A stretch of DNA of 64,000 nucleotides from CAVYTF01 sp963708205 (GCA_963708205.1 OY970196.1:1612001-1676000), one strand, 5' to 3'. Shown: positions 25,902 through 35,851, counted from the stretch's first letter. Notes: generated by a model not told the origin, from the sequence alone. A program made the numbers and translations.

Positions 25902-26882
25902 TTATTTCGACTTGATAAGAAAAGTAAAAATACTTCCACGAGGTTTATTGTCTGATACAAAAATCTTTCCTTTATGCTCAGCAGCAATTTTTTTACAAAG
26001 ATATAATCCAAGTCCGGTGCCTTTTGCAGTGCGCGTTTCTTCGCTACCACTACGATAAAATTTTTCGAAAATTAATTTTTTTTCGGCCTCAGCAATTCCT
26101 TTTCCCTCATCAATTATTTTAAAAATTGCACTGCCGTTACTTTGATGTAATTCAACTTTTATCAAAGAAGCTTTAGGTGAATATTTAATAGCGTTATCAA
26201 TCACATTATTCACCAACATTTGCAGCAATAAATTTTCCCCTTCAACAAAAATATTGTTCTCAATATTTTGGTGAATTTCTCTGGGTGAAAAACTATCAGC
26301 AAAATTTTTTAGGCATGCCTTTATTATTTCACTAAAATTAATTTCCTGCTTCTTTTCAACATAAGAACCAGCTTCAAATCTTGAGGAAATAAGAATATTA
26401 TTGGTTAATAGATCCAGCCGCTTTGTTTCTTTCAAAGTACTCGCAATCAATTGCTGCTGCTGCATTTCATCGAGTTTTCTTTTTTGCAGAGTCTCTAAAT
26501 TTAGCTGCGCAATGGCAAGAGGCGTTTTCAATTCATGCGTTACGGCTGTCATGAAATTATTTTGCTGGCGCGATAAATTGATTTGCTTTTTCGTAGCACG
26601 ATAAACAAATACAGCACCGATTAAAATCAATAACAAAAAAGTTGATCCTTCGCCAATATATTGCTCTGATTTTAGTCGCTTTTCTTTATATAATTCCTTT
26701 ATTTTTTGCTGGTAAAACGGAGCTTCATTTTTTAATTCAGAAGAGCGATAAAAAAACATTTGCTCATTTTGAATTTCAAGGGCAATGAACCACCAAACCA
26801 ATGCAGCAATAATATACAACAGTAAAAACCAATACACTAAAATTATAACTGCGAGTTTTCGCTTTTTAAAAAAAGAAATCAT
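25902..26882 (-). CDS. Two-component sensor histidine kinase
   Basis: The 326-residue kinase has two membrane segments (residues about 10-35 and 80-100) around a short periplasmic loop, then the H-box FMTAVTHELKTPLAIAQLNLE, N-box MLVNNVIDNAIKYSP, G1 FKIIDEGKGIAEAEK and G2 GTGLGLYLCKKIAAEHKG. All catalytic motifs are intact. The sensing loop is small (about 45 residues) with no recognised domain. It is upstream of its response regulator on the same message. Confidence 0.95.
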   Translation of the reverse strand: MISFFKKRKLAVIILVYWFLLLYIIAALVWWFIALEIQNEQMFFYRSSELKNEAPFYQQKIKELYKEKRLKSEQYIGEGSTFLLLILIGAVFVYRATKKQINLSRQQNNFMTAVTHELKTPLAIAQLNLETLQKRKLDEMQQQQLIASTLKETKRLDLLTNNILISSRFEAGSYVEKKQEINFSEIIKACLKNFADSFSPREIHQNIENNIFVEGENLLLQMLVNNVIDNAIKYSPKASLIKVELHQSNGSAIFKIIDEGKGIAEAEKKLIFEKFYRSGSEETRTAKGTGLGLYLCKKIAAEHKGKIFVSDNKPRGSIFTFLIKSK

Positions 26883-26908
26883 GTTGTGTAAAGTTATTGC
26901 AACAAACA

Positions 26909-26924
26909 GTTTACAATGTTTACA
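26909..26924. promoter_or_regulatory. Direct repeat between kinase and MFS genes
   Basis: GTTTACA occurs twice with two bases between (26909-26915 and 26918-26924) in the 88-base gap between divergent genes. Such a tandem direct repeat can be a regulator site for the sucrose cluster. The gap is very AT-rich, so chance cannot be excluded. Confidence 0.25.
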
Positions 26925-26970
26925 TTTTTATTGCGTAATACTTTTTATACTTTAATTTGATGCTTCAAAA

Positions 26971-28332
26971 TTGCTTATGCCTATCCCGAAACAACGAATG
27001 AGTTTTTGGCAAATCATCAACATGAATGTTGGCTTCTTCGGCATTCAATATAGTTTTGGATTACAGCAAACAGCCATCAATCCTTTATATACTTTTTTAC
27101 ACGCTAAACCGGAAACACTACCAATCTTAAATCTCGCAGGACCCATGACAGGCTTGCTTATCCAGCCACTGATTGGTGCATTGAGTGATAAAACATGGCA
27201 TCCAAAATTTGGTAGAAGAAAACCATTTTTTTTGATTGGTGCCATTTGTTGCAGCCTTTGTTTATTTTCATTTCCTTTCAGCAGTTCGCTTTGGATGGCG
27301 GGAGGATTGTTATGGATTTTAGATGCCTCAAACAACACAGCAATGGAGCCATACCGCGCTTTCATTGCAGACAAACTTCCTGCAAAACAAAGAGCAATGG
27401 GTTTCTTAACGCAAAGTTTTTTTACAGGATTCGGAATTACACTTGCAAATATTTCTTTGTTCTTATTTCAAAAAATTATAACTGGTGAAGCAAAAGCAAG
27501 TGATGGTCAATCGGGCATTCCATATTGGGTGTACGGTTCATTTTTTGTTGGCTCATTTTGTTCGATTGCTTCTGTTGCATGGTCAGTTTATAAAACGCCC
27601 GAGATTCCGCCAACAGATGAAGAATTGTATGAATTGAAATCAAGAAAAAAAGGAATTTTTGAACCAATGAAGGAAATATTTTCTGCCATCAGCGATATGC
27701 CGAAAACCTTGTGGCAACTGGCTTTGGTGTATTTGTTTCAATGGTATGCGATGTTTGTTTACTGGCAATTTATCGCTTTGAATATTGCAAAATCAGTTTG
27801 GCATACAACACCTGAAAGCAATAGAGCTTTGTATGAACAAGCTGTTGGATGGACGGGTTTGGTAAATGGATTTTATAACATTGTTACGTTTTGTTCAGCG
27901 TTTGCTTTGGTATGGCTTACAAAAAAATTAAGTGCAAAATATACGCATGTCATTTGTCTTACACTTGCTTCAATCTCCTTATTTATTTTACCAACTATTC
28001 ACGATAAATATTTTTTATTTGCGCCGATGATCGGTTTTGGTATTGCATGGGCAAGCATGATGGGCGTGCCTTATATCATGGTTGTGGGAAGCATTCCGAA
28101 AGAAAGATATGGCGTGTACATGGGCATCATCAATATGATGATTGTAGTGCCAATGATATTGCAAACACTGACGTTTGGATTTATCTACACACATTTTCTA
28201 GGTGAAGATCCTGCGAATGCAATTTGGTTTGCAAGCGCATTATTGTTGATTGCATCGTTTGCTACGATGCTTATCAAGACTGTAAAAGTAAATGATGAAA
28301 ATGTTGTGATGCCTGTTAGTGGAGGACATTAA
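26971..28332 (+). CDS. MFS sugar transporter (SLC45/sucrose-proton symporter-like)
   Basis: This 453-residue membrane protein has twelve predicted hydrophobic spans. The motifs GPMTGLLIQPLIGALSDK and GRRKPFFLIGAICC (loop 2-3) with LDASNNTAMEPYRAFIADKLP are typical of the glycoside/sucrose symporter branch of the major facilitator superfamily, which includes plant SUT and bacterial SuxC-type transporters. It is followed by fructokinase and amylosucrase on the same strand, so sucrose is the likely substrate. I call the function from context plus family. A 98-base gap with a dispersed repeat separates it from the kinase gene. Confidence 0.85.
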   Translation: MLMPIPKQRMSFWQIINMNVGFFGIQYSFGLQQTAINPLYTFLHAKPETLPILNLAGPMTGLLIQPLIGALSDKTWHPKFGRRKPFFLIGAICCSLCLFSFPFSSSLWMAGGLLWILDASNNTAMEPYRAFIADKLPAKQRAMGFLTQSFFTGFGITLANISLFLFQKIITGEAKASDGQSGIPYWVYGSFFVGSFCSIASVAWSVYKTPEIPPTDEELYELKSRKKGIFEPMKEIFSAISDMPKTLWQLALVYLFQWYAMFVYWQFIALNIAKSVWHTTPESNRALYEQAVGWTGLVNGFYNIVTFCSAFALVWLTKKLSAKYTHVICLTLASISLFILPTIHDKYFLFAPMIGFGIAWASMMGVPYIMVVGSIPKERYGVYMGIINMMIVVPMILQTLTFGFIYTHFLGEDPANAIWFASALLLIASFATMLIKTVKVNDENVVMPVSGGH

Positions 28333-28344
28333 GCTCAGTAGACT

Positions 28345-28412
28345 GAAGAACGTACAAGAGTGCGACGCAACGACAGCTTTATAGTAGCAAGAACGATTGG
28401 TTCATAAAAATA
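28345..28412 (-). repeat. Dispersed intergenic repeat, copy 4
   Basis: The core CGTACAAGAGTGCGACGCAA at 28351-28370 is identical to 62688-62707 and to the complement of 4333-4352. On the minus strand the element begins TTATTTTTATGAACCAATCG, 35 bases ahead of GCGTCGCA, matching the spacing in other copies. It sits between the MFS and fructokinase genes. Confidence 0.7.
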
Positions 28413-28430
28413 AAAACTCAAAGATTGAAT

Positions 28431-29429
28431 ATGCTGAATGAAAATAACCCTGTTATAACCTCTTCTTCAAAAGGTAATGGCAAGATTCTTTGCGTTGGTG
28501 AAGCATTAATTGATATGATCTGTACAGACAAAGGCAAATATTTGAGTGAAGGAAATAACTTTTTGAAAAAGACCGGCGGCGCGCCAACCAATGTGGCTGC
28601 GGCTATTGCGGCGCTTGGCGGCAATGTGGCGCTTGCTGCAAAAGTTGGCAACGATCCTTTCGGAAAGCAATTGATTGAAATGATGCAATCGTTTGGAGTA
28701 AATACAAAATGGATGCTGCAGGATGAAAATTACTTTACCACATTCGCATTTGTTTCTTTGATGGAAGATGGTGAAAGAGATTTTGTTTTCAACCGCGGCG
28801 CTGACGGACAATTAACAGTTGCAGAAATTGACGAAATTGATTTGGATGAATTTTCTATTATTCATTTTGGATCAGCAACTGCATTTTTGCCCGGACCTTT
28901 GCAGGAAGCTTATCAAAGTCTTTTGCGGCGTGTATTGCAGAAGAATATTTTTATCAGCTTCGATCCGAATTATCGTCATCTATTATTTCAAAATAATTCG
29001 CAAACATTCATTGATCAAAGTTGGAACTTTTTAAACGTGTGTCACTTTTTTAAAGTAAGTGATGAAGAAGCAATGCTCATAACAGGCTCAACAACGCTGG
29101 CTAATGCTGTGGAAATTTTATTGCAAAAAACAACTGCAGTTTTCACGATAACGCTTGGCAAAGACGGAACATTGCTTGGCTTCAAGGGCAATACAACAAA
29201 GGTTTTCAGCATTCCCGTAAAACCTGTTGATACAACAGGTGCAGGTGATGCATTTGTTGGTGCGGTGATGTATCAGCTCAGTAATAAAAATTTAAAAGAG
29301 ATCGATGCAATGGGTTTGGATGATTGGCGGCACGTGATTTCCAATGCAAATAAAGCAGGCGCGAGAACATGTGAATACATGGGCGCGATGGAAGCTTTCA
29401 AGCATTTGAGCAATTCAATTTTTGATTAA
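28431..29429 (+). CDS. PfkB-family fructokinase
   Basis: With the ATG at 28431 the protein has 332 residues; a TTG at 28425 is possible but less likely. PfkB motifs are intact: ILCVGEALIDMI, GGAPTNVAAAIAALGGNVAL, the sugar-binding region FNRGADGQ, and the catalytic VDTTGAGDAFVGAVMYQL. Its position between a sucrose transporter and amylosucrase points to fructose released from sucrose as substrate, giving fructose-6-phosphate. Other sugars for PfkB kinases cannot be excluded by sequence. Confidence 0.88.
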   Translation: MLNENNPVITSSSKGNGKILCVGEALIDMICTDKGKYLSEGNNFLKKTGGAPTNVAAAIAALGGNVALAAKVGNDPFGKQLIEMMQSFGVNTKWMLQDENYFTTFAFVSLMEDGERDFVFNRGADGQLTVAEIDEIDLDEFSIIHFGSATAFLPGPLQEAYQSLLRRVLQKNIFISFDPNYRHLLFQNNSQTFIDQSWNFLNVCHFFKVSDEEAMLITGSTTLANAVEILLQKTTAVFTITLGKDGTLLGFKGNTTKVFSIPVKPVDTTGAGDAFVGAVMYQLSNKNLKEIDAMGLDDWRHVISNANKAGARTCEYMGAMEAFKHLSNSIFD

Positions 29430-29469
29430 AATTTCAACAATATAGTAACCGATTTTTAATAAATTTCCT

Positions 29470-31413
29470 GTGTACGAATATAAACTTCATACTTATATTA
29501 ATGCATTGCTGCAAAAAAATAATATTGATATTGAAGGCAGCGCTAATGCTTTCCATACAAGGCTTATAGCGAATGCAAGCGCTATCGAAAATTTATATAA
29601 AGAGCTTTATCAATTTCATCCTGATGCGAATAATTCATTTGAAAATTTGTTGCTGACAATTATCACTTCATATAAAAACAGGAATGAAAGTTTCATAGAA
29701 AAAGATGAAGTCAAAGTAAAAAAAGATGGTTGGTTTTTGAGTAATGAATTGGCAGGAATGAGTTTATATGTTGATCGTTTTTGTGAAAGCATCAATGGTC
29801 TTGAAACAAAAATTGATTACTTCAAAACGCTTGGTGTAAATCTTTTGCATTTGATGCCTGTGTTTGAAAGTCCAAATGGAGAAAGCGATGGAGGCTATGC
29901 TGTATCTGATTTCCGCAAGATTGATAAACGTTTCGGAACACTTGATGATTTAAAAAATTTGCAAGTAAAAATGCAGGGAGAAGAAATGTATTTGATGATT
30001 GATATTGTTTTAAATCATACTTCGCAAAGACATGAATGGGCTGAGAAAGCAAAATCAGGAAATAAAAAATACCAGGATTATTTCTATTTTTTTGATGATA
30101 GAAAATTGCCTGATGAGTTTGAAAAAACTATGCCTGAAATTTTTCCCGAAGCTGCGCCGGGAAATTTTACTTATGTGCCTGAATTAGATAAATGGGTGAT
30201 GACAGTATTTCATAATTATCAATGGGATTTGAATTACACAAACCCACAAGTTCTTGTTGAAATGCTTGGTATCATTCTGTTTTACGCAAATCTTGGTATT
30301 GATATTTTGCGTATTGATGCACCTGCATTTATCTGGAAACAGCTCGGAACAACATGCCAAAATTTGCCGCAGGCGCATACAATTCTTCGCCTGATAAAAC
30401 AATGTGTACAGGTAGCCGCACCGGGCATGGCTTTGCTTGGCGAAGCGATTGTATCGCCAAAAGAAATCATGAAATATTTTGGCGATGGAGTATATGCAGG
30501 CAAAGAATGTGACCTTGCTTATAATGCCACGCAAATGGCTTTGCAATGGGATGCACTTGCAACGGGCGATACAAAAGTGATGCTTGCTACGCAACATGAA
30601 ATAATGCAAAAACCTTACGGCACTTCATGGATAACTTATACAAGATGCCATGATGATATTGGCTTGGGTTATGATGATAGTGCAATAATAGCAGCAGGCT
30701 ATAATGCTTATGAACACAGGAAATTTTTGAAAGAATATTATTCCGGCGAAAACGGTTCTCCTGCAAGTGGTGCATTATTTTCAGTGAATCCGAAGACGCA
30801 GGATGCGCGAATCAGTGGATCGCTTGCTTCTTTGTGCGGACTGGAGAAAGCAATTAATAATAATGATGGAAATGAGATTGAACTTTCAATCAGAAAAATA
30901 CTATTGATGCAGGCGATGAGCTTTTTTATTGGTGGTGTGCCGATGATTTTTTATGGTGATGAACTTGGTTATACAAATGATTATTCTTACTTAAATGATG
31001 CAGGTAAAAGTTATGATAACAGATGGATGCACAGACCAATTATTGATTGGGAGAAAAATAATCGCATTAAAATTGATGAAACAATTGAGCAAAAAATATT
31101 TTTATCTACCAGGGAATTAATTGAGATAAGAAAGCAAATTGGCTGTGTTGAAGACCTTAAAAACCTTACCTGGCTTGCATTGCACAACATTCATGTTGCA
31201 GCATTCATGCGCGAACATTTGGGAAAGAAGTTGTTTTGTGTTTTCAACTTTGCTAATGAAGAAGCATTCTTAACCTGGTATGTCTTCAAAGAATTCATTC
31301 CGAAAGGAACTGAATTATATAATCACTGGAATGAAAAAAAATATGCTGTTGGAAGAGATGATGAGTACTTGATTTTGCAACCTTATGAATTTTGCTTGCT
31401 GGAATTGAAATAA
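29470..31413 (+). CDS. Amylosucrase (GH13 family, sucrose-using)
   Basis: This 647-residue protein starts with GTG at 29470. It matches amylosucrase across the barrel: YFKTLGVNLLHLMPVFESP, the glucose-pocket ESDGGYAVSDFR, DIVLNHTSQRHEWA and DNRWMHRP with the Asp/Arg pair that closes the sucrose pocket. The catalytic triad is in place: nucleophile Asp283 in DILRIDAPAF, acid/base Glu325 in GEAIVSP and Asp395 in RCHDDIG. Amylosucrase splits sucrose, adds glucose to an alpha-1,4-glucan and releases fructose. Sucrose hydrolase is a close relative and an alternative. Placement after the fructokinase and transporter supports the substrate. Confidence 0.86.
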   Translation: MYEYKLHTYINALLQKNNIDIEGSANAFHTRLIANASAIENLYKELYQFHPDANNSFENLLLTIITSYKNRNESFIEKDEVKVKKDGWFLSNELAGMSLYVDRFCESINGLETKIDYFKTLGVNLLHLMPVFESPNGESDGGYAVSDFRKIDKRFGTLDDLKNLQVKMQGEEMYLMIDIVLNHTSQRHEWAEKAKSGNKKYQDYFYFFDDRKLPDEFEKTMPEIFPEAAPGNFTYVPELDKWVMTVFHNYQWDLNYTNPQVLVEMLGIILFYANLGIDILRIDAPAFIWKQLGTTCQNLPQAHTILRLIKQCVQVAAPGMALLGEAIVSPKEIMKYFGDGVYAGKECDLAYNATQMALQWDALATGDTKVMLATQHEIMQKPYGTSWITYTRCHDDIGLGYDDSAIIAAGYNAYEHRKFLKEYYSGENGSPASGALFSVNPKTQDARISGSLASLCGLEKAINNNDGNEIELSIRKILLMQAMSFFIGGVPMIFYGDELGYTNDYSYLNDAGKSYDNRWMHRPIIDWEKNNRIKIDETIEQKIFLSTRELIEIRKQIGCVEDLKNLTWLALHNIHVAAFMREHLGKKLFCVFNFANEEAFLTWYVFKEFIPKGTELYNHWNEKKYAVGRDDEYLILQPYEFCLLELK

Positions 31414-31435
31414 TTTTTTGCTCAATAGAATTACA

Positions 31436-31495
31436 ATATTTGAATGGTGCCAACGCCAATGCCGTTTCATTGATGTTCCTAAGTTTGGCTCATAA
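31436..31495 (-). repeat. Dispersed intergenic repeat, variant copy 5
   Basis: On the minus strand the segment starts AATTTTTATGAGCCAAAC, close to the left end of copy 4 (TTATTTTTATGAACCAATC). At a spacing of 35 it reaches GCGTTGGCACCATTC in the place of GCGTCGCACTC. It looks like a divergent member of the same family, lying between convergent genes. Confidence 0.45.
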
Positions 31496-31540
31496 AAATT
31501 CACCAAAGAAATATAACGAGTGATATGCTGTAAACAAAAT

Positions 31541-34500
31541 TTACAACAACGCTCTCAAACTTGCTCTGCCGATGTTTACCATTTGGCTGGTTGCAGATTT
31601 TCTTCCTTCGTATTCAAAAGTTAATTCGAGATTGTTGAGCAAGCGCTTTGTGAGATTGATATTGATAATATAATTTTTGCCGGGAAGCAAGCCATCCAGC
31701 ATCACGTAACTCACTGTTGTGTTTGGCGCGCCATTAAAATTAATATTGCTGAAAGTGAGCTTTGCAGTGATGCTCGTGTTTTGCACTGCATTGTAATCTG
31801 CTTCGATATTAAACGAATTATTCAATGCGGTTTCGCCGCCATATTCCACTGCATTACTTTTTCTTAAAAATTCATAACCTGTTATCATGCGAAATTTTGT
31901 GCTTGGTAAATAGGTAAGCTGCGGATTGGCAAGATATGTTTTCAGCGCATAATTCTGGTTGCCGAAAGATGGCGTAAAAAGATCGAGTGAACCAAGTTGT
32001 TGCTGTAGTTGCAAAGTATAAGTGCGCTTGAAATTTAGGCGCACATTCATCGTCCAAAGATTTGATTCCTGTGTTTGCAACCCATACGTAAGTAATGATT
32101 TATCAAAGTTGCCAACATTGCTCAAATCAGCGCCCCAACTGCTGCTTGAGCGATTAAAAGAAATTGTATTACTGGTTTTATAATTGAGATCAATCAACGA
32201 AGTGTCCTGAATTTTTCCTTTGAAAGGATTGAACAACGGAGCATTTTGATCCTGTACTTTTTTGCCTGTTTGCAAAGATGACTGCAGCATAAACCGCGTG
32301 ATAAAATTGCGCAGCTTTTTATTTTTTATGGATGTGCTTATAGCTTTGGGATTAAGAACAATGCTGTAATTAAATTGATTGTATTGTGCTTTTATATATT
32401 CATTGGTTGGCGTAAAAATGCGAACATACGTTGCCTGATCAGGAAAAAGTGCAAGCACAAATTCATTAAGTTGCGCAATGCCATCTTTATTATAATCGAT
32501 CCATGTATATTGTCCCTGACCTGCAGGAACCTGCACATACGTATAGCTTTGTTTTTGCTGTTGTCCCGCTCCAATCTCGTACAAAGAATTGCCAACAATA
32601 AAACCATTCATAACATTTGTAACATATTCTGCGCGCGCAAGCAAACTATTATCGGGTTGCTGAAGTGTGAGAGAAGTATCGCTTACAAAAAATTGCCGGT
32701 ATGTAAGATTTAACCTGAATTGCTGGTGCGGATTTTTTAAAATTTCAGTTTGAAAATTATAATTATTGCTATGATCAACCTGTACTAAATTTTTACCCCC
32801 AGGCAATTGATCGCTGCGTGTATAATAATTGAATGACCAATGATTTGGATTGGCCTGGTTTGATTTTATGTAAGCAGTAAAAGTTTCAAACGCAAAGCTT
32901 AATGGCGAAACTGTGTCTGCAATTATATTACGTATTTCGTTGTGCTCTATTGCATAATCAACGCCGACAGTATAGTTATGAAATGAAGAAAAAGTTTTGT
33001 TCAAATCAATAGTTGGTCGAAAATAATATCCTTTATCTCCAGGTAGAAAAATATTGGTAAGATTAAAAACATCTGCAGTATGAAAGCTCTGAAAGGCTTG
33101 TGAATATTGAACTATATTGCGATAACCTGTATAACCATCACTGCGAAGATAGCTTGTAAAAAGATATTGTAAGCTGTTGTTCTTATCATCATTTAATGAC
33201 AAACTAAAAGAAGGTAATTCCTCTTTCACATTTGTCGGCGTTGTTAATGATAAACCCCAATCACGCAAAAATTCTATAGGATGAATTCTTTCAATCGGTT
33301 GAAAATTTTGATCTTCATATTCATATCCTGCATTTACATCAAACAATATTTTTTTGTTAGAAATCTGCCACACACTTTTTCTATCAATATTAAATTTTCC
33401 CGCATAGCCAATATCATTTCCTTTATCTAATAATGAGAAAGTATTTACATCATATTTACTTGCAGCAAGCTCCGTTTTTATTGTTGTTTTATTGTCTAAA
33501 AAATAGGTTCCTGCAAGACTTACAATTTGCTGCTTTTTCGGTGTTACTAAAAAAATTGCTGCTTCATAACTGCCTTGCGGCACACCATTGATCGGCGCTA
33601 TCCATTGGTATACGCTGCCGTTTGCAAGCGAATAAGATGGAATATAATTGCCTTTGTTTAATCCAACATTTTGAAATTGGAGCGTATATTTTGCGCTATC
33701 AGGGCTAGTCGAATAAACATAAATAGAATCGTGTGTGCCATTAACAACAGTATCAATTTTTTTATACATTATTGCTTCTGCCGAAAAAGAATCGATTGAG
33801 GCATAAGGATAAAAAGCGTTTTGAACACTGTCTCCAAGATTTGCTAAAAATTGGGTTTGATCGGGAGTTAATGGTTGCGATATTGGAGAATTTTTTGCGT
33901 CTACATTACTGTAAGCTGAAACATTCAGAATAAATTTTTTGCCGAAATCTGTTTCGTTGGTTGCATATAAAAGAGAGTTGAGATAATTCCTGTCTGCATA
34001 TTGAAAGTCAACCTGCACGCGGGTATCAGAAGAAATTAAATGTTTAGGAGTAAAAGTTATTTCAGCATTATTATAATCAATAACATAATCCTGGTCTTCG
34101 CCGCGCTGCATTTGCACACCATCAATATAAACCCGTTCTGTATTTGCCAACACGATAAAATATAATTCATTGTTATTTCCCTGCAACCGATATGGTCCTT
34201 GATTTCCTTCCTGCACTGCCAAAATATTTTCTGCAAATTTTCCTTTTGAAATGGCGCCGCTTAAAAGTGTTGTATTTGTAACATTTGTATTAATGTGAAA
34301 TTTTTGCTGATATGAAATTCCCTGAAGTCGTGTATAAAAATTAAGGAAATAAGATTGATTTTGACGAAGGTCAATATCACCTAAATCAACTTCCCAATTT
34401 CGTTTTTTAAATTGCAATAACACCTTATCAAAGTCATCTAATTGTTCTGTAGAACCATCTGGCTGAATAGGAATATTGTTATCCGTTATTGCCGCAGAAA

Positions 34501-34996
34501 GCATAATGCTGTCACCGAGCATTCCATTTAATTGCAGATCAAATTGGGAGTTGAAAACTGCATCCTGCGTATTGCCGAAACTCAGGCTACGACCGAAACT
34601 GCCATTGTATGTTAGATTTCCAAAGTTAAAAATTGAGCCTTGATTTTTATTGAAAGAAGTATTATTTGCGGCAATAAAAAAATCGCGAATACTGTCATAG
34701 TTATATCGTTTTGCAATTGCATTTAACCTGAAAGAAAAAACACGATAAAAAATATTAACACTGTCTTCAGAAAGTTTTTTTTTCCAATTGATCTTTGCAT
34801 TTACATAATCAATCGTATAAAAAGAAGTATCATAATTTTTAATGGAAATAGTGTTGGGAACAATGCTTAATGAATCAAGATTTACTGTTCCTGAAGTTGC
34901 GATTCGTTTTTCACGAAGATTGGAAACCTGGCAAAAACAAGGCAACACTGCAATAGTAAAAATAATGAGCAATAGTATTTTGGCGGGTAAAAACAT
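31541..34996 (-). CDS. Giant secreted beta-strand-rich protein, predicted outer-membrane
   Basis: The 1151-residue protein has a signal peptide (MFLPAKILLLIIFTIAVLPC, cleavage near CFCQ) and then almost only alternating polar/aromatic strands. Residues about 60-400 contain the block SLSFGNTQDAVFNSQFDLQL with SAAITDNNIPIQPDGSTEQL and GDIDLRQNQSYFLNFYTRLQ. This resembles a segment in large Bacteroidota surface proteins of the SprA-like kind, but I cannot place the family. The C-terminus (NLTKRLLNNLELTFEYEGRK then a final hydrophobic strand) looks like barrel strands. No TonB plug or SusD partner is nearby. I do not propose a function. Confidence 0.7.
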   Translation of the reverse strand: MFLPAKILLLIIFTIAVLPCFCQVSNLREKRIATSGTVNLDSLSIVPNTISIKNYDTSFYTIDYVNAKINWKKKLSEDSVNIFYRVFSFRLNAIAKRYNYDSIRDFFIAANNTSFNKNQGSIFNFGNLTYNGSFGRSLSFGNTQDAVFNSQFDLQLNGMLGDSIMLSAAITDNNIPIQPDGSTEQLDDFDKVLLQFKKRNWEVDLGDIDLRQNQSYFLNFYTRLQGISYQQKFHINTNVTNTTLLSGAISKGKFAENILAVQEGNQGPYRLQGNNNELYFIVLANTERVYIDGVQMQRGEDQDYVIDYNNAEITFTPKHLISSDTRVQVDFQYADRNYLNSLLYATNETDFGKKFILNVSAYSNVDAKNSPISQPLTPDQTQFLANLGDSVQNAFYPYASIDSFSAEAIMYKKIDTVVNGTHDSIYVYSTSPDSAKYTLQFQNVGLNKGNYIPSYSLANGSVYQWIAPINGVPQGSYEAAIFLVTPKKQQIVSLAGTYFLDNKTTIKTELAASKYDVNTFSLLDKGNDIGYAGKFNIDRKSVWQISNKKILFDVNAGYEYEDQNFQPIERIHPIEFLRDWGLSLTTPTNVKEELPSFSLSLNDDKNNSLQYLFTSYLRSDGYTGYRNIVQYSQAFQSFHTADVFNLTNIFLPGDKGYYFRPTIDLNKTFSSFHNYTVGVDYAIEHNEIRNIIADTVSPLSFAFETFTAYIKSNQANPNHWSFNYYTRSDQLPGGKNLVQVDHSNNYNFQTEILKNPHQQFRLNLTYRQFFVSDTSLTLQQPDNSLLARAEYVTNVMNGFIVGNSLYEIGAGQQQKQSYTYVQVPAGQGQYTWIDYNKDGIAQLNEFVLALFPDQATYVRIFTPTNEYIKAQYNQFNYSIVLNPKAISTSIKNKKLRNFITRFMLQSSLQTGKKVQDQNAPLFNPFKGKIQDTSLIDLNYKTSNTISFNRSSSSWGADLSNVGNFDKSLLTYGLQTQESNLWTMNVRLNFKRTYTLQLQQQLGSLDLFTPSFGNQNYALKTYLANPQLTYLPSTKFRMITGYEFLRKSNAVEYGGETALNNSFNIEADYNAVQNTSITAKLTFSNINFNGAPNTTVSYVMLDGLLPGKNYIININLTKRLLNNLELTFEYEGRKSATSQMVNIGRASLRALL

Positions 34997-35077
34997 TCTT
35001 CTTTACAATAAACAAGTTTCGGCTAAATTTTATTGTAAAAGAAATAGCAGCATTAAATTCAATAATCAGATAGAAGA

Positions 35078-35800
35078 TTATTTCACCACAATAATATTTT
35101 CTTCTTTTATTAAAGGCAAATTTTTGAAGCGCATAATTATATTGGCAACTACCAAAACATCGCGCTGGCAATAGTCTACAATGCGCGGAAGATCTTTTTC
35201 TTTGTAATAAACATCTTGAACCATGCTTCCATCCATATCTGTTTTTGAAGTAGGCACATTAAGCACGTGCGCAAGTAAATTAAGCGAGATAAAATTTTTA
35301 TAATCGCCAAATTTCCAGAGCTGCAAAGTATCAGTCATCTTTATTTCCCATGGCTTTGCTCCGTGAAAACTTAAGTAAGAAGGCAGATGCATGTGATTGA
35401 TCAATAATCTTCGGCAGATATAAGGAAGGTCAAACTCGCGAATATTGTGGCCTGCAAACTCAAAGTTTTTATTGTGAGCATACACCTTATCGGTAAGCAC
35501 GATAAATTCTTTCAACAAAGTTTTTTCATCATCACAACAAATACTTTTGATTTTTAAAACAGGTTCTTTGTTTTCATTCTCAAATAAGAATGCTGTTGAA
35601 ATGCAAACTATCTTTCCAAATTCAGCAAGTATACCAGCTTTTGTGTTATAACCTTCTTCAGGCGATACATTTTCTGGCAAGGTTTTTGAAATTTTCTCTC
35701 CCCAAAGTTTTTGGCGCTCTTCAGTCAAGGATACATAAGAATGAACTTCGGGAACAGTTTCAATATCTAAAAAAAATAAATCGAATATGGCTGAAGACAT
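35078..35800 (-). CDS. Predicted 3'-5' exonuclease, PolB-exonuclease-like
   Basis: This 240-residue protein has the DEDD nuclease layout: FDLFFLDIETVPEV near the start (first Asp/Glu), FAGHNIREFDLPYICRRL (second Asp) and DYCQRDVLVVANI with the third Asp; a Tyr 4 residues before fits the DEDDy type. It matches the stand-alone PolB exonuclease family common in Bacteroidota. Its target, ssDNA or RNA ends, is not shown. It starts 51 bases from the divergent coiled-coil gene. Confidence 0.85.
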   Translation of the reverse strand: MSSAIFDLFFLDIETVPEVHSYVSLTEERQKLWGEKISKTLPENVSPEEGYNTKAGILAEFGKIVCISTAFLFENENKEPVLKIKSICCDDEKTLLKEFIVLTDKVYAHNKNFEFAGHNIREFDLPYICRRLLINHMHLPSYLSFHGAKPWEIKMTDTLQLWKFGDYKNFISLNLLAHVLNVPTSKTDMDGSMVQDVYYKEKDLPRIVDYCQRDVLVVANIIMRFKNLPLIKEENIIVVK

Positions 35801-35851
35801 ATCATTTTGTTAATTTAGTATAATTTTTATTTCTTAATAAACCTTAAAAAA

